Part shown: positions 25,357 to 34,820 of the stretch, piece by piece
Numbering within the stretch: the first letter of the stretch is position 1
Layout: each line of letters starts with the position of its first letter
Origin: JAHRAW01 sp965262585
GTDB taxonomy: Bacteria; Pseudomonadota; Gammaproteobacteria; Arenicellales; Poriferihabitantaceae
Direction: 5' to 3'
Length of the DNA stretch: 64,000 bases
Assembly: GCA_965262585.1 (NCBI GenBank)
Contig: OZ253546.1
Coordinates: forward strand, 1,488,001-1,552,000
The notes under the pieces: model-generated
The model's database searches: none
What the model was told of the DNA's origin: nothing
The model's input: only the letters and a program-made list of their open reading frames with translations
Translations under genes and position numbers: made by a program

Positions 25357-26019
25357 ATGACTTCTCAAAAACCGACCGCCAAACCGCTTCCCACGGATGA
25401 ATTACAGGCCATTACGCATAGGACTCTGGAGCATTACGATGACAACGCCGCCGCCTTTTGTGTCGGGACGGATGATCACGATGTCTCGCAGAACATAGAC
25501 GCACTGCTCGGTGCGATACGGCAACCGCCGCCGTGCCGCATCCTCGATTTCGGCTGTGGGCCGGGGCGCGATCTGGTCGAATTCATTGCGCGCGGGCATA
25601 CCCCGACCGGGTTGGATGGTGCGGCGAAATTCGTCGCCATGGCGCGGCGGCGCGCCGGTTGCGAAGTGTTGCAGCAGGATTTTCTTGCGCTCGATTTGCC
25701 GTCATCACGCTTCCATGGCGTATTCGCCAATGCCTCGTTGTTTCATATACCGGCGCAAGCGTTGCCCGATGTGCTGCGCGCATTGTGGAAGACGCTCACC
25801 CCCGGCGGCGTGTTGTTTGCGTCGAATCCACGGGGTGATAACCGCGAGGGATGGAACGGCGAACGGTACGGTTGCTATCACGACCTGGCGCAATGGCGCG
25901 GCTATGTCGCAGCGGCCGGCTTCGTTGAGTTGCAACATTATTACCGCCCACCGGGAAAGCCGCGCAATCAACAGCCGTGGCTGGCTACTTTGTGGCGGAA
26001 AAACGGCGCAAATGAATAA
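25357..26019 (+). CDS. Class I SAM-dependent methyltransferase
   Basis: A 220-residue methyltransferase. The SAM-binding motif I is ILDFGCGPGRDL with the acidic end of strand 2 in TPTGLDGAAKFV; post-motifs VFANASLFHIP and LTPGGVLFASNPRG are typical of methyltransferase domain 11/25 proteins, including those that act on small molecules. The substrate is not known. The gene stands alone on the plus strand, divergent from def and converging on the acyl-CoA ligase gene, with 16 bases between stops. Confidence 0.85.
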   Translation: MTSQKPTAKPLPTDELQAITHRTLEHYDDNAAAFCVGTDDHDVSQNIDALLGAIRQPPPCRILDFGCGPGRDLVEFIARGHTPTGLDGAAKFVAMARRRAGCEVLQQDFLALDLPSSRFHGVFANASLFHIPAQALPDVLRALWKTLTPGGVLFASNPRGDNREGWNGERYGCYHDLAQWRGYVAAAGFVELQHYYRPPGKPRNQQPWLATLWRKNGANE

Positions 26020-26035
26020 TCGTACGCTGCGTGCG

Positions 26036-27598
26036 TCAATTAGTCGCCGTATTTTTCTTGCTGTATTTTTTTGGCAGTTCCCGTTTGAGGATTTTCCCGG
26101 CGACGTTGCGTGGGAATTGTTCGAGTATCAGGGCGTCGGCGAGGCGTTGGAATTTGGCATCGACGCGCTCGTTGACCCAGGCGACAAGGTCGGCGGCGTT
26201 CACTTCGCCGGTGCAAGTCACGGCGGCGACCGGAGCCTCGCCCCATTTCGGGTGGGGTGCGCCAAACACCGCCACCTCGCTCACTTGAGGATGGCGGATG
26301 ACCACTTCTTCGATGTCCCTGGGATACACGTTGGCGCCGCCGCTGATGATCATGTCTTTCTTGCGGTCCACCAGAAACACGAAGCCGTCTTCGTCCATAT
26401 AACCGAGGTCGCCGGAATGGAGCCAACCGTTGCGCATGGCCCGGGCCGTCATTTGCGGCTGGTTGTAATAGCCCGACATGAGCAGCGGCCCACGCCCGCA
26501 GATTTCGCCGATGACCTTGACCGGACACGGCTGGTCGTTTTCATCGAGGATGCAGGCTTCGGTGAAGGCGGCGGCGCAACCCACGGAGGCCGGTTTGGCG
26601 AGGGCGTCGTTTTTGTCGAGGATGGTCATGAAACCTTCGGTGACGCCGTAGAGTTCGTAGAAGCGGCCGGGCAGTGCTTCGTGTAAGCGTTGTTTGCAAG
26701 CCAGATGCAGGGGCGCGCCGACGCTGCCGAGCATTTCCAGAGAGGCGAGTTTGGCCGGGTCAAACCGCGGATTGTCGAGGATGGCGATGATCTGCGCCGG
26801 AACCAGCATGACATGGGTGACTCGTTGCGCGGCGATGGTGTCGATGAAACGCTCGGCGTCGAAACTCTCGTGCAGGATGTAGCGGCAGCCGAGATACATC
26901 CACGGCATGAAGGTGAGCATGGCGCCGTTGAACACCAGCGCACCGGCTTGCAGCACCACGCTTTCCGGGGTCATGCGCCAGGCGTTGGCGAACAGCGTAC
27001 AATACATGGCGCGCACGCAGTGACTGTGGACGATGCCCTTGGGCGCGCCGGTGGTGCCGCTGGAGTACATGATGTTATACGGGTCGTCGCCGGTGATGGT
27101 GACCTCGGGATCGGCGACGGAGGCGGCGGCGGTAAATTGGGCGTAGGTCTGAAAGCCGTCGGGCGGGGCATTAGATGCGACATCAGATTCGGCATCGGCG
27201 TCGCTCAGGATATAGTGATCGGGAGCGATACGCTTCAAGTGCGGGCGGATGGAATTCAGGGCTTCGGCGTGGTCGGGGTGGGCGATGACCAGTTTGCTGT
27301 GGGAATCGCGCAGCAGATTTTTTAGGCCGCCGGGACGCAGCAAGGTGCTGCACGGAACGATGACCATACCGCTCACCGCGGCGGCCCAGTAGGCGGCCAT
27401 CAACTCAAACCCGTTGGGCAACACGGTGGCAACCTTGTCGCCCTTCACCAGACCGCAACCCAGCCATGCGTTGGCAAGGCGGTTGACCGTGCGATTCAGT
27501 TCGGCAAACGAATACTCGCGCCCGGCCAACACCAGCGCCACTTGTTGGGGGCGGTAGTTGGCGTGGTGGGCGAGGAGTTTGCAGAGGGTCGGCAGCAT
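26036..27598 (-). CDS. AMP-forming acyl-CoA synthetase/ligase
   Basis: The ATG at 27598 (MLPTLCKLLAHHANYRPQQV) is chosen; the frame upstream overlaps the aminotransferase gene. The 520-residue product shows the ANL superfamily motifs: MYSSGTTGAPKGIVHSH (A3), YELYGVTEG (A5), HSGDLGYMDEDGFVFLVDR (A7), KKDMIISGGANVYPRDIEE (A8) and a C-terminal lysine in GKILKRELPKKY (A10). It activates a carboxylic acid as the acyl-adenylate and then the CoA thioester, probably fatty or aromatic. It follows the aminotransferase gene by 16 bases, so the two may act on one pathway. Confidence 0.9.
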   Translation of the reverse strand: MLPTLCKLLAHHANYRPQQVALVLAGREYSFAELNRTVNRLANAWLGCGLVKGDKVATVLPNGFELMAAYWAAAVSGMVIVPCSTLLRPGGLKNLLRDSHSKLVIAHPDHAEALNSIRPHLKRIAPDHYILSDADAESDVASNAPPDGFQTYAQFTAAASVADPEVTITGDDPYNIMYSSGTTGAPKGIVHSHCVRAMYCTLFANAWRMTPESVVLQAGALVFNGAMLTFMPWMYLGCRYILHESFDAERFIDTIAAQRVTHVMLVPAQIIAILDNPRFDPAKLASLEMLGSVGAPLHLACKQRLHEALPGRFYELYGVTEGFMTILDKNDALAKPASVGCAAAFTEACILDENDQPCPVKVIGEICGRGPLLMSGYYNQPQMTARAMRNGWLHSGDLGYMDEDGFVFLVDRKKDMIISGGANVYPRDIEEVVIRHPQVSEVAVFGAPHPKWGEAPVAAVTCTGEVNAADLVAWVNERVDAKFQRLADALILEQFPRNVAGKILKRELPKKYSKKNTATN

Positions 27599-27614
27599 GG
27601 GTTTGGCGATGGCA

Positions 27615-28880
27615 TCAAGACAACTTTTCCAGCGCGGCCTCAAGGCCCGCCATGATGACCGGAATTTGCTCCCGGCGGCAGGCACCCACGGATAGGCGGA
27701 ACCAGTTGCCGTGATTTTTTGCGCCGAACCAGGAGAATGGCAGGATGCCGATTTTTGCTTCGTCGAGGAGATACTTCTGAACCGCATCGGCGCTATCGAG
27801 GGGCACGCCGCTGGCGGTCTGTCGGCCCTGAATGTCGATTTTCACGCTCAGGTAAATGGCCGCTTGGGGAGCGATGGCATCCACCGCATAGCCCTTGTTT
27901 TTGAGCGCCATGAAAGCGGCGTGGAAATCGCCGAGACGGCCAGCCAGCCGTGCGCGAAATCCGTCCAGATAGCGATCCACCGCAGGCCGGTCGGCGAGGA
28001 AAACGGCGGCGGCGATTTGTTCTGGCTTGGGCGCCCAAGCACCCACATGAGCAATCAGCGACGACATTTTCATAATCAACGGGCGCGGCCCGGTGGCCCA
28101 GCCGACTCGCACGCCAGTGGCGGCGAAAGCCTTGGACAGGCCGTCCACGAAAATTGCGTAATCGCGTATTTCCGGGCATACCGCCAGCGGGTGATGGAAG
28201 GCGCCGGTGCCGGAGTCAGCAAAAGCAAGCGCCCAATACACCTGATCGAACATCACATAAAGGGGTTTCTGCGCACCCCCACGGCGGCGATTCTCGGCCA
28301 CCACCAATTCGCAGATAGCCTTCAGATTGGGTTTGTCGAACAACGTGCCGGTGGGATTCTGCGGCGAACACAACGCCAGCAGAACGGCATCCTTGAGATG
28401 CGGCGCGATGGCCTCGGCGGTGGGCATGAAATGATTTTCCGGCGCGGTTTCCACGGTCGCGGTTTGCGCGCCGAGCATGGCGGCGTAGTGCTCGTTGTTC
28501 CACGAAGGCACCGGATACACCACGCGCTCGCCGGGGTCGACAACGGTGCGGTAGACGGCGTAGATGAGTGGCCGCGAACCGGAAGCGATGATGACATCAT
28601 CGGCTTCATAATCGAGTTCGCAGACGCGATTCAGCAAATCCGCCACGCCGCCGCGAATCTCCGGCAACCCCGTTGCCCCCGGATAGTTGGTCTGATGATC
28701 GCGGTAGGCGGCAATGATGGCTTCGGTCAACCCATCGGGGATCGGAAAAATGGATGAATCAAAATCCCCCACGGTAAGGTTATGCAAAGCCTCGCCACGC
28801 CGCTGGCGAGCGTTAATTTCGGCAGCGATGGTGAGGATCGGCGAGGTCCTGATCTGCTCGGCGAGTCGGGAGAGGTTCAT
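27615..28880 (-). CDS. PLP-dependent class I/II aminotransferase
   Basis: A fold-type I aminotransferase of 421 residues from the ATG at 28880 (MNLSRLAEQIRTSPIL); a GTG five codons earlier is possible. Motifs seen are TNYPGATGLPEIRGGVADLL, LCSPQNPTGTLF, the aspartate segment MFDQVYWALAF and the PLP lysine in VDGLSKAFAATGVRVGW. It resembles aspartate/aromatic aminotransferases. The substrate is not known. It is divergent from the cyclase gene across 245 bases in which no further gene is seen. Confidence 0.9.
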   Translation of the reverse strand: MNLSRLAEQIRTSPILTIAAEINARQRRGEALHNLTVGDFDSSIFPIPDGLTEAIIAAYRDHQTNYPGATGLPEIRGGVADLLNRVCELDYEADDVIIASGSRPLIYAVYRTVVDPGERVVYPVPSWNNEHYAAMLGAQTATVETAPENHFMPTAEAIAPHLKDAVLLALCSPQNPTGTLFDKPNLKAICELVVAENRRRGGAQKPLYVMFDQVYWALAFADSGTGAFHHPLAVCPEIRDYAIFVDGLSKAFAATGVRVGWATGPRPLIMKMSSLIAHVGAWAPKPEQIAAAVFLADRPAVDRYLDGFRARLAGRLGDFHAAFMALKNKGYAVDAIAPQAAIYLSVKIDIQGRQTASGVPLDSADAVQKYLLDEAKIGILPFSWFGAKNHGNWFRLSVGACRREQIPVIMAGLEAALEKLS

Positions 28881-29125
28881 ACGAATCAACGGCACTGGCG
28901 CGTATAGGGAAAGGGAGAGGATACGCGAAATTTGGCAATAGCAACACGGCTACTCAAAGTACACGAGGGGAGAATAGGCTGGACAACTTAACGGAGCGGC
29001 GCAAGCCGTTCATTATAAGGACCGGTCGATGAGTCTCTGCGGGGTTGGAAAGTTATGGTTGCTTAAACGGGCCTTTCTCGGTATTCTTTCGGTTGGTAAT
29101 AACAACGATTTGGAGTTAAGGGGGG

Positions 29126-32100
29126 ATGGGAAGGGGCGCATTACCGTGCGCGCGGTTGCTTGCGGTAATGGGTGACGCTTGGCCTCCACCTGCGCTGATG
29201 GCGACCGGGTCCGACACGCCGAATCGCCCTGAAAACGGGTTGTCTCAACTCGTGCGCAAGCAGGTAACGGTGTTGTTTTGCGATGTGGTGGATTACACCG
29301 CGCGGTCGGTGGCTTTGGATCCGGAGGATCTGGCCGATGAAATCCGCGTGTTCCATACCCTGTGCGGCAGCGTCGCCGAGAAATACCACGGGCACATTTT
29401 CAACTATCTGGGGGACGGCATTCTGGTGCTGTTCGGCTATCCGCTAGCCAGCGAATTTGCTCCTGAACACGCGGTGCGCACCGGCCTGGAAATGGTCGAA
29501 CGAATCAAGCACAGCAACGCCTCGGAAAACTGGCGTGGGCGCGAGGCTATGCGCATACGCATCGGCATCGCCACCGGCCTGGTGGTGGTCGGCGAGCGCG
29601 CCGGCAACCGCCGCGATCAGGACGAATTGATTTTCGGCGAAACCCCCAATCTTGCCGCGCGCCTGCAAAGCCTCGCCGAACCGAATAGCGTGGTTACCGC
29701 GTTGCGAACCCGGCGGCTGGTGGGTGGCGCGTTCAAGTTTCGAGATCTCGGCGAGCATCGCGTCAAGGGTTTCACCGAACCCGTGCACGCTTGGCAAATC
29801 CTCCATGCGAGCACCTTCCAAAACCGCTCCACCACGTCCTTGAAGCGCGTTACCACGCGCTTTGTCAGCCGTCGCCGGGAGTTGCGGCGGTTGCGGGAAA
29901 ACTACCGCCGCGCCCTCGATGGGCAATGCCGCATCATCCATCTATGCGGCGACCCCGGCATCGGCAAGTCGCGGCTGTTGCGGGCATTTGAAAAAAGCGT
30001 TCACAGGCAAGAATTGCACTGCCTGCGGGTGACTTGCTCGCCCTATTTTCGCAATAGCCCGTTCAAGCCCATCGTTGATGAAACCCACCGCTGGCTGCAA
30101 ATCGGCGACCGCGACGATGTCGAGACTCGCCGGGAAAACATTCATCAGGCGATGATCGCCATCGAACTCGACGGCAAAGATGAACACGCGCTGTTCGACG
30201 AACTGCTGGGCATTCCCCCGGCGGCGGGGCGGGCGTATCTCGATATCAGCGCCGAGGAAAAACACCACCGCACGGTGGACGCCCTCACCAGTTTCGTCAT
30301 CCGCCTGTCGAGGTTGCGCCCGTTGCTGCTGGTGGTGGAAGACTTGCACTGGGCCGACCCGTCCACGTTGGAAGTGCTCGGCAGCATCGTCTCCCGGGCC
30401 GGTGCGGAAAAATTGTTTGCCGTGTTCACCTCGCGCACCGGTTTTGTCATGCCGTGGCCGGCGACGAAGTGGTTGGCGGAAATCAAACTCGGCGGGCTGG
30501 ATGCGGGGGCGGCGGCGCGCTTGATTGCGGCGGTGTCCGGCGCCCAGGCGTTGCCCGATGCGGTTACGCAAAGGCTCATCGACAAGAGCGGCGGCGTGCC
30601 TCTGTTTCTGGAGGAAACCAGCCGCCACCTGCTCGACCAAATGCGCCGTGATGAAGTTCGTGAAAGCACCGGCGGCGATGTGCCGTATCACCTGTTCGCC
30701 ATTCCCGACACCCTCCAGGATTCCTTGAACGCACGCCTCGACCAACTGGGCGAGGCCAAAGCATTCGCTCAACTGGCGGCCACTTTCGGCGGCGATTTTC
30801 GCTATTCGCTCATCAGCAAGGTGGCCGACCAAAACGGCATCAGCGCCGACTCCGGCATGGACATGCTGCTGGAGGCCGACCTGCTTTCGGTGATTCCCGA
30901 TAAGGCCGAGGATCGGTATGGATTTCGCCACGCCTTGTTTCAGGATGCCGCCTATCATTCCTTGTTGAAGAAAACCCGCCAGCGATACCATCTGCAAATC
31001 GCCGAACTATTGCAAGACCATGCCGCCGCCGGGCAACAGCACCCGGAGTTGATCGCCCATCACTACAGCCACACCGAGCGCACCGACCGCGCGGTGGATT
31101 TATGGTTGCAAGCGGGGGAGCAGGCCATCGCGCAATCGGCCACCCACGAATCTTTGCAACACCTCTCGCAGGGCTTGCAACTGGCCGCAAGCCTGCCCGA
31201 AGGGGATGACCGGCGGGCTCGTGAACTGGCGTTGCTGCTGAATCTTGGTGTCGCCCTGACGGCCCGTTCGGGCTACCACGGCGAGCGCGTCACGCACACC
31301 TACGAGCAGGCACTGGCCCTCGCCGAAACCGGTGGCGATGACCGGCAGAGATGGACCGCTTTGTACGGTTTGTGGCGTTGTCTGGTGTCTCAGGCGGCGT
31401 TCTCTAAATCGGTGCGCGTGTCGGTGAAGTTGAAATCCTTAAGCGAAAAAGCCCGCGACCCGAAGTTGATGATGACCGCATATGGATTGCAGGGCATGAC
31501 GCGCATGGTGACGGGAAAGTTCACCTCGGCGGAATATTTTTATGACAAGGCGGTGAAACACTACGACCGGAGCCGGGAGCGGCACAACGACTCACGCAGC
31601 GGCCCGGACAGCGACTCACACAGCGACCAATATATGGGAGTTCGTTTCGGCCAAGATCCCCATGTAACCATCCGCGGCCTCGGAGCGGTCAACAAGTTGT
31701 TGCTTAACAAAATCCCGCAATCGGTCGCGGAGATCGACAAGTCCGTGGAAGTGGCGCGCGCCATCGACCATCCCTACACGGTCGCGGAAACATTGCGCGT
31801 GGCGGCGATGTATCGACAGATCGCCGGGCAGACCGACGCGTTGCACGAGGCCGCCGAAGAGACGGTTGCGCTGGCGGCCACTTATCATTTCGATGGGTTG
31901 CTGGCGGCGGGCAATATCTTCCTGGCGTTCTGCCGCGTGATGCAGCGCAACGAACCCGCGCAGGCCGATTTGATTCGTCACAACCTGCAACTTTACGAGG
32001 ACAATTATGGGGTGCTGTTTCTGCCGTATTTTTACGGCGTGTTGGCGGAGGCGCGGCTTTCCTTAAAAGACTACGCCGCCGCGTTGCAGGCCGCGGATCA

Positions 32101-32305
32101 GGCTTTGGCGATGGTTGAGAAGTTCGGTGAAGAATGGTCGCGGGCGCCATTGCTCGGCATCAAAGCGAAGGCCGCAGCCGGAGGCCAACTGGCCGCTCCG
32201 GCGGAGATCGACCGCTGGCGCCGCACCGGCATTGAAATCGCCACGGCGCAACAGGCCGGGTTTGTAGTGGATAAATTACTGCGGCAACGTTCGGCTTTTG
32301 ATTGA
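29126..32305 (+). CDS. Class III adenylate/guanylate cyclase fused to AAA ATPase and TPR-like repeats
   Basis: A 1059-residue multidomain signalling protein. Residues about 45-220 form a class III nucleotide cyclase with the metal aspartates D53 (VLFCDVVDYT) and D97 (NYLGDGILVLFG), then FGETPNLAARLQSLAEPNSVV. Residues about 250-560 form an AAA/STAND-type ATPase with Walker A GDPGIGKSRLLR (from residue 275) and Walker B LLLVVEDLHWADPS. The rest is helical, TPR-like (ELIAHHYSHTERTDRAVDLWLQAGEQA). This architecture is common in alpha- and gammaproteobacteria and actinobacteria; the trigger and target are unknown. There is a purine-rich ribosome binding site before 29126. The first 35 residues look poorly conserved and the true start could be at 29168. 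Confidence 0.88.
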   Translation: MGRGALPCARLLAVMGDAWPPPALMATGSDTPNRPENGLSQLVRKQVTVLFCDVVDYTARSVALDPEDLADEIRVFHTLCGSVAEKYHGHIFNYLGDGILVLFGYPLASEFAPEHAVRTGLEMVERIKHSNASENWRGREAMRIRIGIATGLVVVGERAGNRRDQDELIFGETPNLAARLQSLAEPNSVVTALRTRRLVGGAFKFRDLGEHRVKGFTEPVHAWQILHASTFQNRSTTSLKRVTTRFVSRRRELRRLRENYRRALDGQCRIIHLCGDPGIGKSRLLRAFEKSVHRQELHCLRVTCSPYFRNSPFKPIVDETHRWLQIGDRDDVETRRENIHQAMIAIELDGKDEHALFDELLGIPPAAGRAYLDISAEEKHHRTVDALTSFVIRLSRLRPLLLVVEDLHWADPSTLEVLGSIVSRAGAEKLFAVFTSRTGFVMPWPATKWLAEIKLGGLDAGAAARLIAAVSGAQALPDAVTQRLIDKSGGVPLFLEETSRHLLDQMRRDEVRESTGGDVPYHLFAIPDTLQDSLNARLDQLGEAKAFAQLAATFGGDFRYSLISKVADQNGISADSGMDMLLEADLLSVIPDKAEDRYGFRHALFQDAAYHSLLKKTRQRYHLQIAELLQDHAAAGQQHPELIAHHYSHTERTDRAVDLWLQAGEQAIAQSATHESLQHLSQGLQLAASLPEGDDRRARELALLLNLGVALTARSGYHGERVTHTYEQALALAETGGDDRQRWTALYGLWRCLVSQAAFSKSVRVSVKLKSLSEKARDPKLMMTAYGLQGMTRMVTGKFTSAEYFYDKAVKHYDRSRERHNDSRSGPDSDSHSDQYMGVRFGQDPHVTIRGLGAVNKLLLNKIPQSVAEIDKSVEVARAIDHPYTVAETLRVAAMYRQIAGQTDALHEAAEETVALAATYHFDGLLAAGNIFLAFCRVMQRNEPAQADLIRHNLQLYEDNYGVLFLPYFYGVLAEARLSLKDYAAALQAADQALAMVEKFGEEWSRAPLLGIKAKAAAGGQLAAPAEIDRWRRTGIEIATAQQAGFVVDKLLRQRSAFD

Positions 32306-32325
32306 ATTATTTTCGGGAAATCTAT

Positions 32326-33186
32326 TCAGCCGTAACGGACGCCCACGATTGAATTTTTTTGTCCGCTTGTTGATTTAATTCTCTCTTCGGCCATTCGTAC
32401 ATATTCCTGGTTTTGCTCTATTCCTATCCAGCAACGATTATTCGTTTCGGCTGCTTCGGCGGTGGTGCCGCTACCTAAAAATGGGTCTAAGATCAAATCT
32501 CCCGGCTTGCTGCCGGAGCGAATAAGATGATTAATTAAGGTTATGGGCTTTTGTGCTGGGTGGCCGATTTTTTCTTTGGATGATCCTTTTAGCGATGGCA
32601 CGCGCAAGATGTTTGTGGCGTATTTCCCTTTTAGCAAATGTCTTTCTCGCGCCGATTTGTCTTTATACCGCTTGTCGCGAAGGTAGGTTTGGATTTTTTC
32701 TTTTTCATACCGAACCCGCACCGCATCTTTATTGAAATAAGGCTTTGCGTTGGCCGATTTACGAAGCGCAAGGATCATTTCGTATTGCGGCGTGAACGAA
32801 TCCTGTCGGTCGTTGTATCCGACCGCACGATCCCAAACAATCATGTCGTGAAATTGCATCTCTTTTGCAAGAATCGAACAGGTATGCAACCAAACATGTT
32901 CCCTTTTTCCCAACTGACCGAAAATGTAAAAAAGGCCATCGGGGCGAAGGATGCGTTTACATTCTTTTACCCACTTGACGGTAAATTCCAAATACTCCTC
33001 TTCCGACTGCCATTTGTTATCCCAGGCCTCGTTTAGTACTTGAAAATAAGGCGGGTCGGCGACAATAACCTGCGCGGAATCGCCTTCCAGTAAAGGAATA
33101 ATTTCAAGGGCGTCGCCTATGTATATGGTGCCTTTTCCGAGTTGGATTTGCTTCGGCTTTTCGGCAAGCAATCGATGGTTTTTCAT
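32326..33186 (-). CDS. Solitary beta-class DNA methyltransferase behind the yej operon
   Basis: The ATG at 33186 (MKNHRLLAEKPKQIQLGKGT) is preferred to a TTG two codons earlier. The 286-residue enzyme has the catalytic motif IV DPPYF at residues 44-48 before the SAM motif I region LDPFLGSGTTAEAAE (from residue 233), the beta-class order. It should methylate N6 of adenine or N4 of cytosine at a short site; PAQKP is the common beta-class segment. No restriction nuclease is adjacent, so it is an orphan methylase or the remains of a system. It lies 26 bases after the yejF stop on the same strand and is more AT-rich than yejF, which suggests addition to the end of that operon. Confidence 0.88.
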   Translation of the reverse strand: MKNHRLLAEKPKQIQLGKGTIYIGDALEIIPLLEGDSAQVIVADPPYFQVLNEAWDNKWQSEEEYLEFTVKWVKECKRILRPDGLFYIFGQLGKREHVWLHTCSILAKEMQFHDMIVWDRAVGYNDRQDSFTPQYEMILALRKSANAKPYFNKDAVRVRYEKEKIQTYLRDKRYKDKSARERHLLKGKYATNILRVPSLKGSSKEKIGHPAQKPITLINHLIRSGSKPGDLILDPFLGSGTTAEAAETNNRCWIGIEQNQEYVRMAEERIKSTSGQKNSIVGVRYG

Positions 33187-33212
33187 GCGCAATAACTTAT
33201 CACTTTTTTTAC

Positions 33213-34820
33213 TCAGTCAAGGACAAAAGCAGCGGTTAATAATTCACGAGTGTACGGATGCTGCGGGTTGGCGAAAATGGATTGGGCGTCGCCTTGTTCG
33301 ACCACATCGCCGGCGCGCATTACCAGCAATTCATCGGCAATCGACCTGACCACGCTGAGGTCGTGGGAAATAAACACATAGGCGAGGCCGTGCCGACGCT
33401 GAATGCGGTTTAGCAGGTTGAGTACATGCACCTGCACGGTGCGGTCGAGGGCCGAGGTTGGTTCGTCTAAAAACAAAACTTTCGGCTCCAAAATTAAGGC
33501 GCGGGCGATGGCGATGCGCTGGCGTTGGCCGCCGGAGAATTCGTGGGGATAGCGGAAGCGGACTTCGGGGTCGATTTCGACTTCACCGAGAATATCCACC
33601 ACCCGCCGGTCGCGTTCGGCCGGGTCCGCGCTGAGGCCGTGCGCATCCAGCCCTTCGCTGACGATCTCGCCGATGGACATGCGCGGCGACAATGATCCAA
33701 ATGGGTCTTGAAAAACGATCTGCATTTGTCGCCGCAGGTCGTTCATCGCCCGGCGCGGTAGCGCATCCACCGGGCGGCCGTCGAAAACGATGCGGCCGGA
33801 TGATTTCAGCAGTCTCAGCACCGCCAACGCCAGCGTGGTTTTGCCGCAACCGGACTCGCCGACTATGCCGAGGCTGTGGCCGGAATACAGTTTCAACGAG
33901 GCGTTTTGGACTGCTTTGACATGGCCGACTGTGCGCTTGAGCAGACCGCGGCGGATTGGAAACCACACTTTGAGATTGTCAACGGCGAGAATTTCCCGGC
34001 CACCCGGCGGCGGTGGTGTTCGTGGCGGCGGCTCGGCGGACAGCAGTTTTTGCGTGTATGGCTGCTTCGCGGAAACGAATATCTGCTCGCTTGTGCCGCG
34101 TTCGACTATTCGACCATCTTTCATTACCAACACGCGCTCGGCGATCTTGCGGACCATGTTGAGGTCGTGGGTGATCAGCAATATGCCCAGATTTTCGGTG
34201 CGTTGCAGGTTTTTTAACAAGGTCAGGATGCGCGCCTGCACGGTCATATCGAGGGCTGTGGTCGGCTCATCGGCGAGCAAGATTTCCGGCTTGTTGGCGA
34301 GCGCCATGGCAATCATAACTCGCTGGCGTTGGCCGCCGGACAACTGGTGGGGATGCGCGCCGAGCCGAGTTTCGGGCGCATCGATACCGACCCCGGCCAG
34401 CAACTCAAGAACCCCGGCGCGCGCCGCCTTGCCGACTATGCCCTGATGCACGGCGAGCGACTCGCCGATCTGCTTTTCGATGGTGTGCAACGGATTAAGC
34501 GCGCTCATCGGCTCTTGAAAAATCATGGAAATATTGTTGCCGCGAATGCGCTGCAGCGTATGTTCGTCGGCATTGACCAGTTCGGTGCCACGATAGCGAA
34601 TCGACCCGCATGGATGAAATGCTTGCGGATACGGCAGCAATTGCAACACCGACAGGGCGGTCAAGGACTTGCCGCAACCGGACTCCCCGACCAGTGCCAG
34701 CGTTTCCCCGGCGTGCAAGTCAAAGCCGATCCGCTCAACCACATTGGAGATGACTTCCCCGCGCTTGTCGCGCCGGCGAAAACTAATCGACAAATCGTCC
34801 ACCGCCAGCAGCGCACTCAT
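33213..34820 (-). CDS. yejF: Peptide ABC transporter, duplicated ATP-binding protein YejF
   Basis: The start is the ATG at 34820 (MSALLAVDDLSISFRRRDK), which overlaps the yejE stop as ATGA; the frame upstream is shadow. The 535-residue protein has two complete ABC domains. The first has LVGESGCGKSLTALS, HQLSGGQRQRVMIA and ILLADEPTTALD. The second has IVGESGCGKTTLALA, HEFSGGQRQRIAIARA and VLFLDEPTSALD. Each is followed by the oligopeptide-transporter C-terminal extension (QPYTQKLLSAEPP, HPYTRELLTAAF). It energises the YejABE importer of oligopeptides, including microcin C in E. coli. Confidence 0.95.
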   Translation of the reverse strand: MSALLAVDDLSISFRRRDKRGEVISNVVERIGFDLHAGETLALVGESGCGKSLTALSVLQLLPYPQAFHPCGSIRYRGTELVNADEHTLQRIRGNNISMIFQEPMSALNPLHTIEKQIGESLAVHQGIVGKAARAGVLELLAGVGIDAPETRLGAHPHQLSGGQRQRVMIAMALANKPEILLADEPTTALDMTVQARILTLLKNLQRTENLGILLITHDLNMVRKIAERVLVMKDGRIVERGTSEQIFVSAKQPYTQKLLSAEPPPRTPPPPGGREILAVDNLKVWFPIRRGLLKRTVGHVKAVQNASLKLYSGHSLGIVGESGCGKTTLALAVLRLLKSSGRIVFDGRPVDALPRRAMNDLRRQMQIVFQDPFGSLSPRMSIGEIVSEGLDAHGLSADPAERDRRVVDILGEVEIDPEVRFRYPHEFSGGQRQRIAIARALILEPKVLFLDEPTSALDRTVQVHVLNLLNRIQRRHGLAYVFISHDLSVVRSIADELLVMRAGDVVEQGDAQSIFANPQHPYTRELLTAAFVLD

